The position numbers and the translations under genes were made by a program. The notes beneath the pieces were generated by a model, which saw nothing but the letters and a program-made list of their open reading frames with translations, was not told where the DNA came from and did not search any database. From assembly GCA_937910665.1 (NCBI GenBank), contig CALEPR010000014.1:1-28598 (forward strand): a DNA stretch of 28,598 nucleotides, read 5' to 3'. The DNA is from an uncultured Selenomonadales bacterium. Lineage in GTDB: Bacteria; Bacillota; Negativicutes; Selenomonadales; Selenomonadaceae. This document shows positions 27,627-28,598 of this stretch, in pieces (position 1 is the first letter of the stretch; every line of letters begins with the position of its first letter).

Positions 27627-28598
27627 ATGTTGGTAAAAAACGGTTTTGAAGGAATCGCTCACTTTATGAATCATCCCGAAATGCTTCCTTATGTCGGTGG
27701 TGAGGTTTTATTTGTTGGTGAGTGTGTCAATCTTCCAGATAATGTTTTCGCAAATAAAGCTGAAATGTTCCAGAGCTGGTATGACGAGCCGACCCCGAAA
27801 ATGATTGATGGCTTGTCTGAAGAAGAATGGCGAATGGCTGAGGTTTACTTTGATGTTCGACAAAATGTTCATCGGAATTACGACAAATATGCTAATCCAG
27901 AGTCACCTAGACTTTTAGAAGAAGTTGCAAAGTTGTACAGCGAGGTTGCTGATAAGACCTTCAAAAAATACATAAATTATCGGCATATGTATTCATGTTA
28001 TTCGTATGATATGCAACACATGGACATTTGTCACGCAATGGGATATTTAGAGTATGATTTGGAGCAAGATACTTGTAAGCGGTTTAGAGCTTGCAGTTAT
28101 TGTACATATTATCAAAGACCGAATCTGATCGCTGGAGAATTTCGAGAGATTATGCCAGACGAGGATAAGAAGGCTTTTGAAATTTTCATGCAGATATTGG
28201 AAGTCATAAAGCCTCGATTGGTAATTGTACTCTCAGCTAAAGCATCGGAATCTATAAAAAGACATTTAGTTGGTAAATTGCCTTGTAAAATTTTATACTT
28301 TAATTCAACTATTCCACAAGAGTGGAATAAGGACGAACTTAGAAGTTTTAAAATAGCAGTCCGAACAATTTTTAAGAAGAAGGCTGAATTTCATTTAAAG
28401 AATTGGCTTTGGGCAACAGGAAAGGAAGACGAGTATTTTACTTCAGCGATAGATGAGTTACTCTTGGGAAGACGATTTGAAAATCACAGGTCACTTGAAG
28501 GTTTGGATAAATTGATAGAAACTAATGCGCGAGAATTGATAGCTAAAAATCCAACTGGCAATGAGAAAAAAACGTGGTTTAATTGCTATCCTCTGGAA
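27627..28598 (+). CDS. Unknown protein, 3' end outside window
   Basis: ATG 27627 with AAAGGAG about 9 bases upstream; open for 324 codons to the window edge. N-terminal part MLPYVGGEVLFVGECVNLPD, later CKRFRACSYCTYYQRPNL with several Cys (C149, C154, C157 region) and VIKPRLVIVLSAKASESIKR. The strand-helix pattern 'pRLVIVLSAKASESI' and the early VLFVGE strand are reminiscent of uracil-DNA-glycosylase-like folds, but the catalytic motifs are not clear, so no function is given. It contains palindrome copy 3 (28311-28328) in frame. It is transcribed divergently from the XRE regulator. Confidence 0.7.
   Translation, partial: MLVKNGFEGIAHFMNHPEMLPYVGGEVLFVGECVNLPDNVFANKAEMFQSWYDEPTPKMIDGLSEEEWRMAEVYFDVRQNVHRNYDKYANPESPRLLEEVAKLYSEVADKTFKKYINYRHMYSCYSYDMQHMDICHAMGYLEYDLEQDTCKRFRACSYCTYYQRPNLIAGEFREIMPDEDKKAFEIFMQILEVIKPRLVIVLSAKASESIKRHLVGKLPCKILYFNSTIPQEWNKDELRSFKIAVRTIFKKKAEFHLKNWLWATGKEDEYFTSAIDELLLGRRFENHRSLEGLDKLIETNARELIAKNPTGNEKKTWFNCYPLE
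28311..28328. repeat. ATTCCAC-N4-GTGGAAT palindrome, copy 3
   Basis: 7-bp arms, in the coding sequence of the last gene (encodes IPQEWN). It could be chance, but the sequence agrees with copies 1 and 2. Confidence 0.45.

Overview
The window is AT-rich DNA with strong AGGAGG-type ribosome binding sites, frequent GTG/TTG starts and compact, overlapping operons. This points to a low-GC Gram-positive-type (Bacillota) genome. A Negativicutes host is possible but unproven. The gene mix suggests a plasmid or an integrated plasmid/phage-like element: primase-helicase, ERF annealing protein with a RecB/Cas4-like nuclease, ParB-like proteins, toxin-antitoxin pair, Cro/C1-type regulator. No rRNA, tRNA, CRISPR array or complete insertion sequence was recognised.

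Left part (1-5269). A truncated TPR gene on the minus strand faces away from a plus-strand DNA-binding protein (ribbon-helix-helix plus excisionase-type HTH). Next comes a 1094-residue primase-helicase (zinc ribbon, TOPRIM, VirE-type ATPase). The two plus-strand genes are C-rich on the + strand, while everything from 5270 on is G-rich, so strand composition flips in the 4585-5269 gap. That gap is packed with about 16 copies of a 9-base T(T/C)(G/A)TCCAC(C/T) unit, hairpins and copies of a 73-bp repeat, and is a candidate replication origin. The same short unit also lies upstream of the primase and inside its reading frame.

Recombination module (5270-7084): PD-(D/E)XK nuclease with cysteine clusters, a 67-residue protein and an ERF-family annealing protein, followed by a DUF4241-like gene.

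RNA-repair/rescue operon (7880-19826). One promoter precedes about 12 kb of almost contiguous same-strand genes: rtcB (RNA ligase, its centre replaced by a foreign segment resembling an antisense group II intron remnant), two unknown genes, prfH (release-factor homologue), a Sel1-repeat protein, a PARG-type macrodomain protein, a member of a new small-protein family, an 89-residue protein, a protein that looks like a degenerate, duplicated FtsZ/tubulin fold, and three more Sel1/TPR proteins. RtcB plus PrfH is the known repair-and-release pair for ribosomes cut in the 16S rRNA. Here it is surrounded by helical-repeat scaffolds, an ADP-ribose hydrolase-like protein and the FtsZ-like protein.

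Right part (19806-28598): a RelB/DinJ-like antitoxin with a PIN toxin; an array of four more members of the small-protein family with related genes; a zinc-ribbon protein; a metallophosphoesterase; two tandem ParB-like proteins; an 80-residue protein; a minus-strand HTH regulator; and a large unknown gene running off the end. Five promoters in the window share the unusual layout TGCAC-N11-TATAAT-like, without a recognisable -35 box, which suggests common control of scattered accessory genes.
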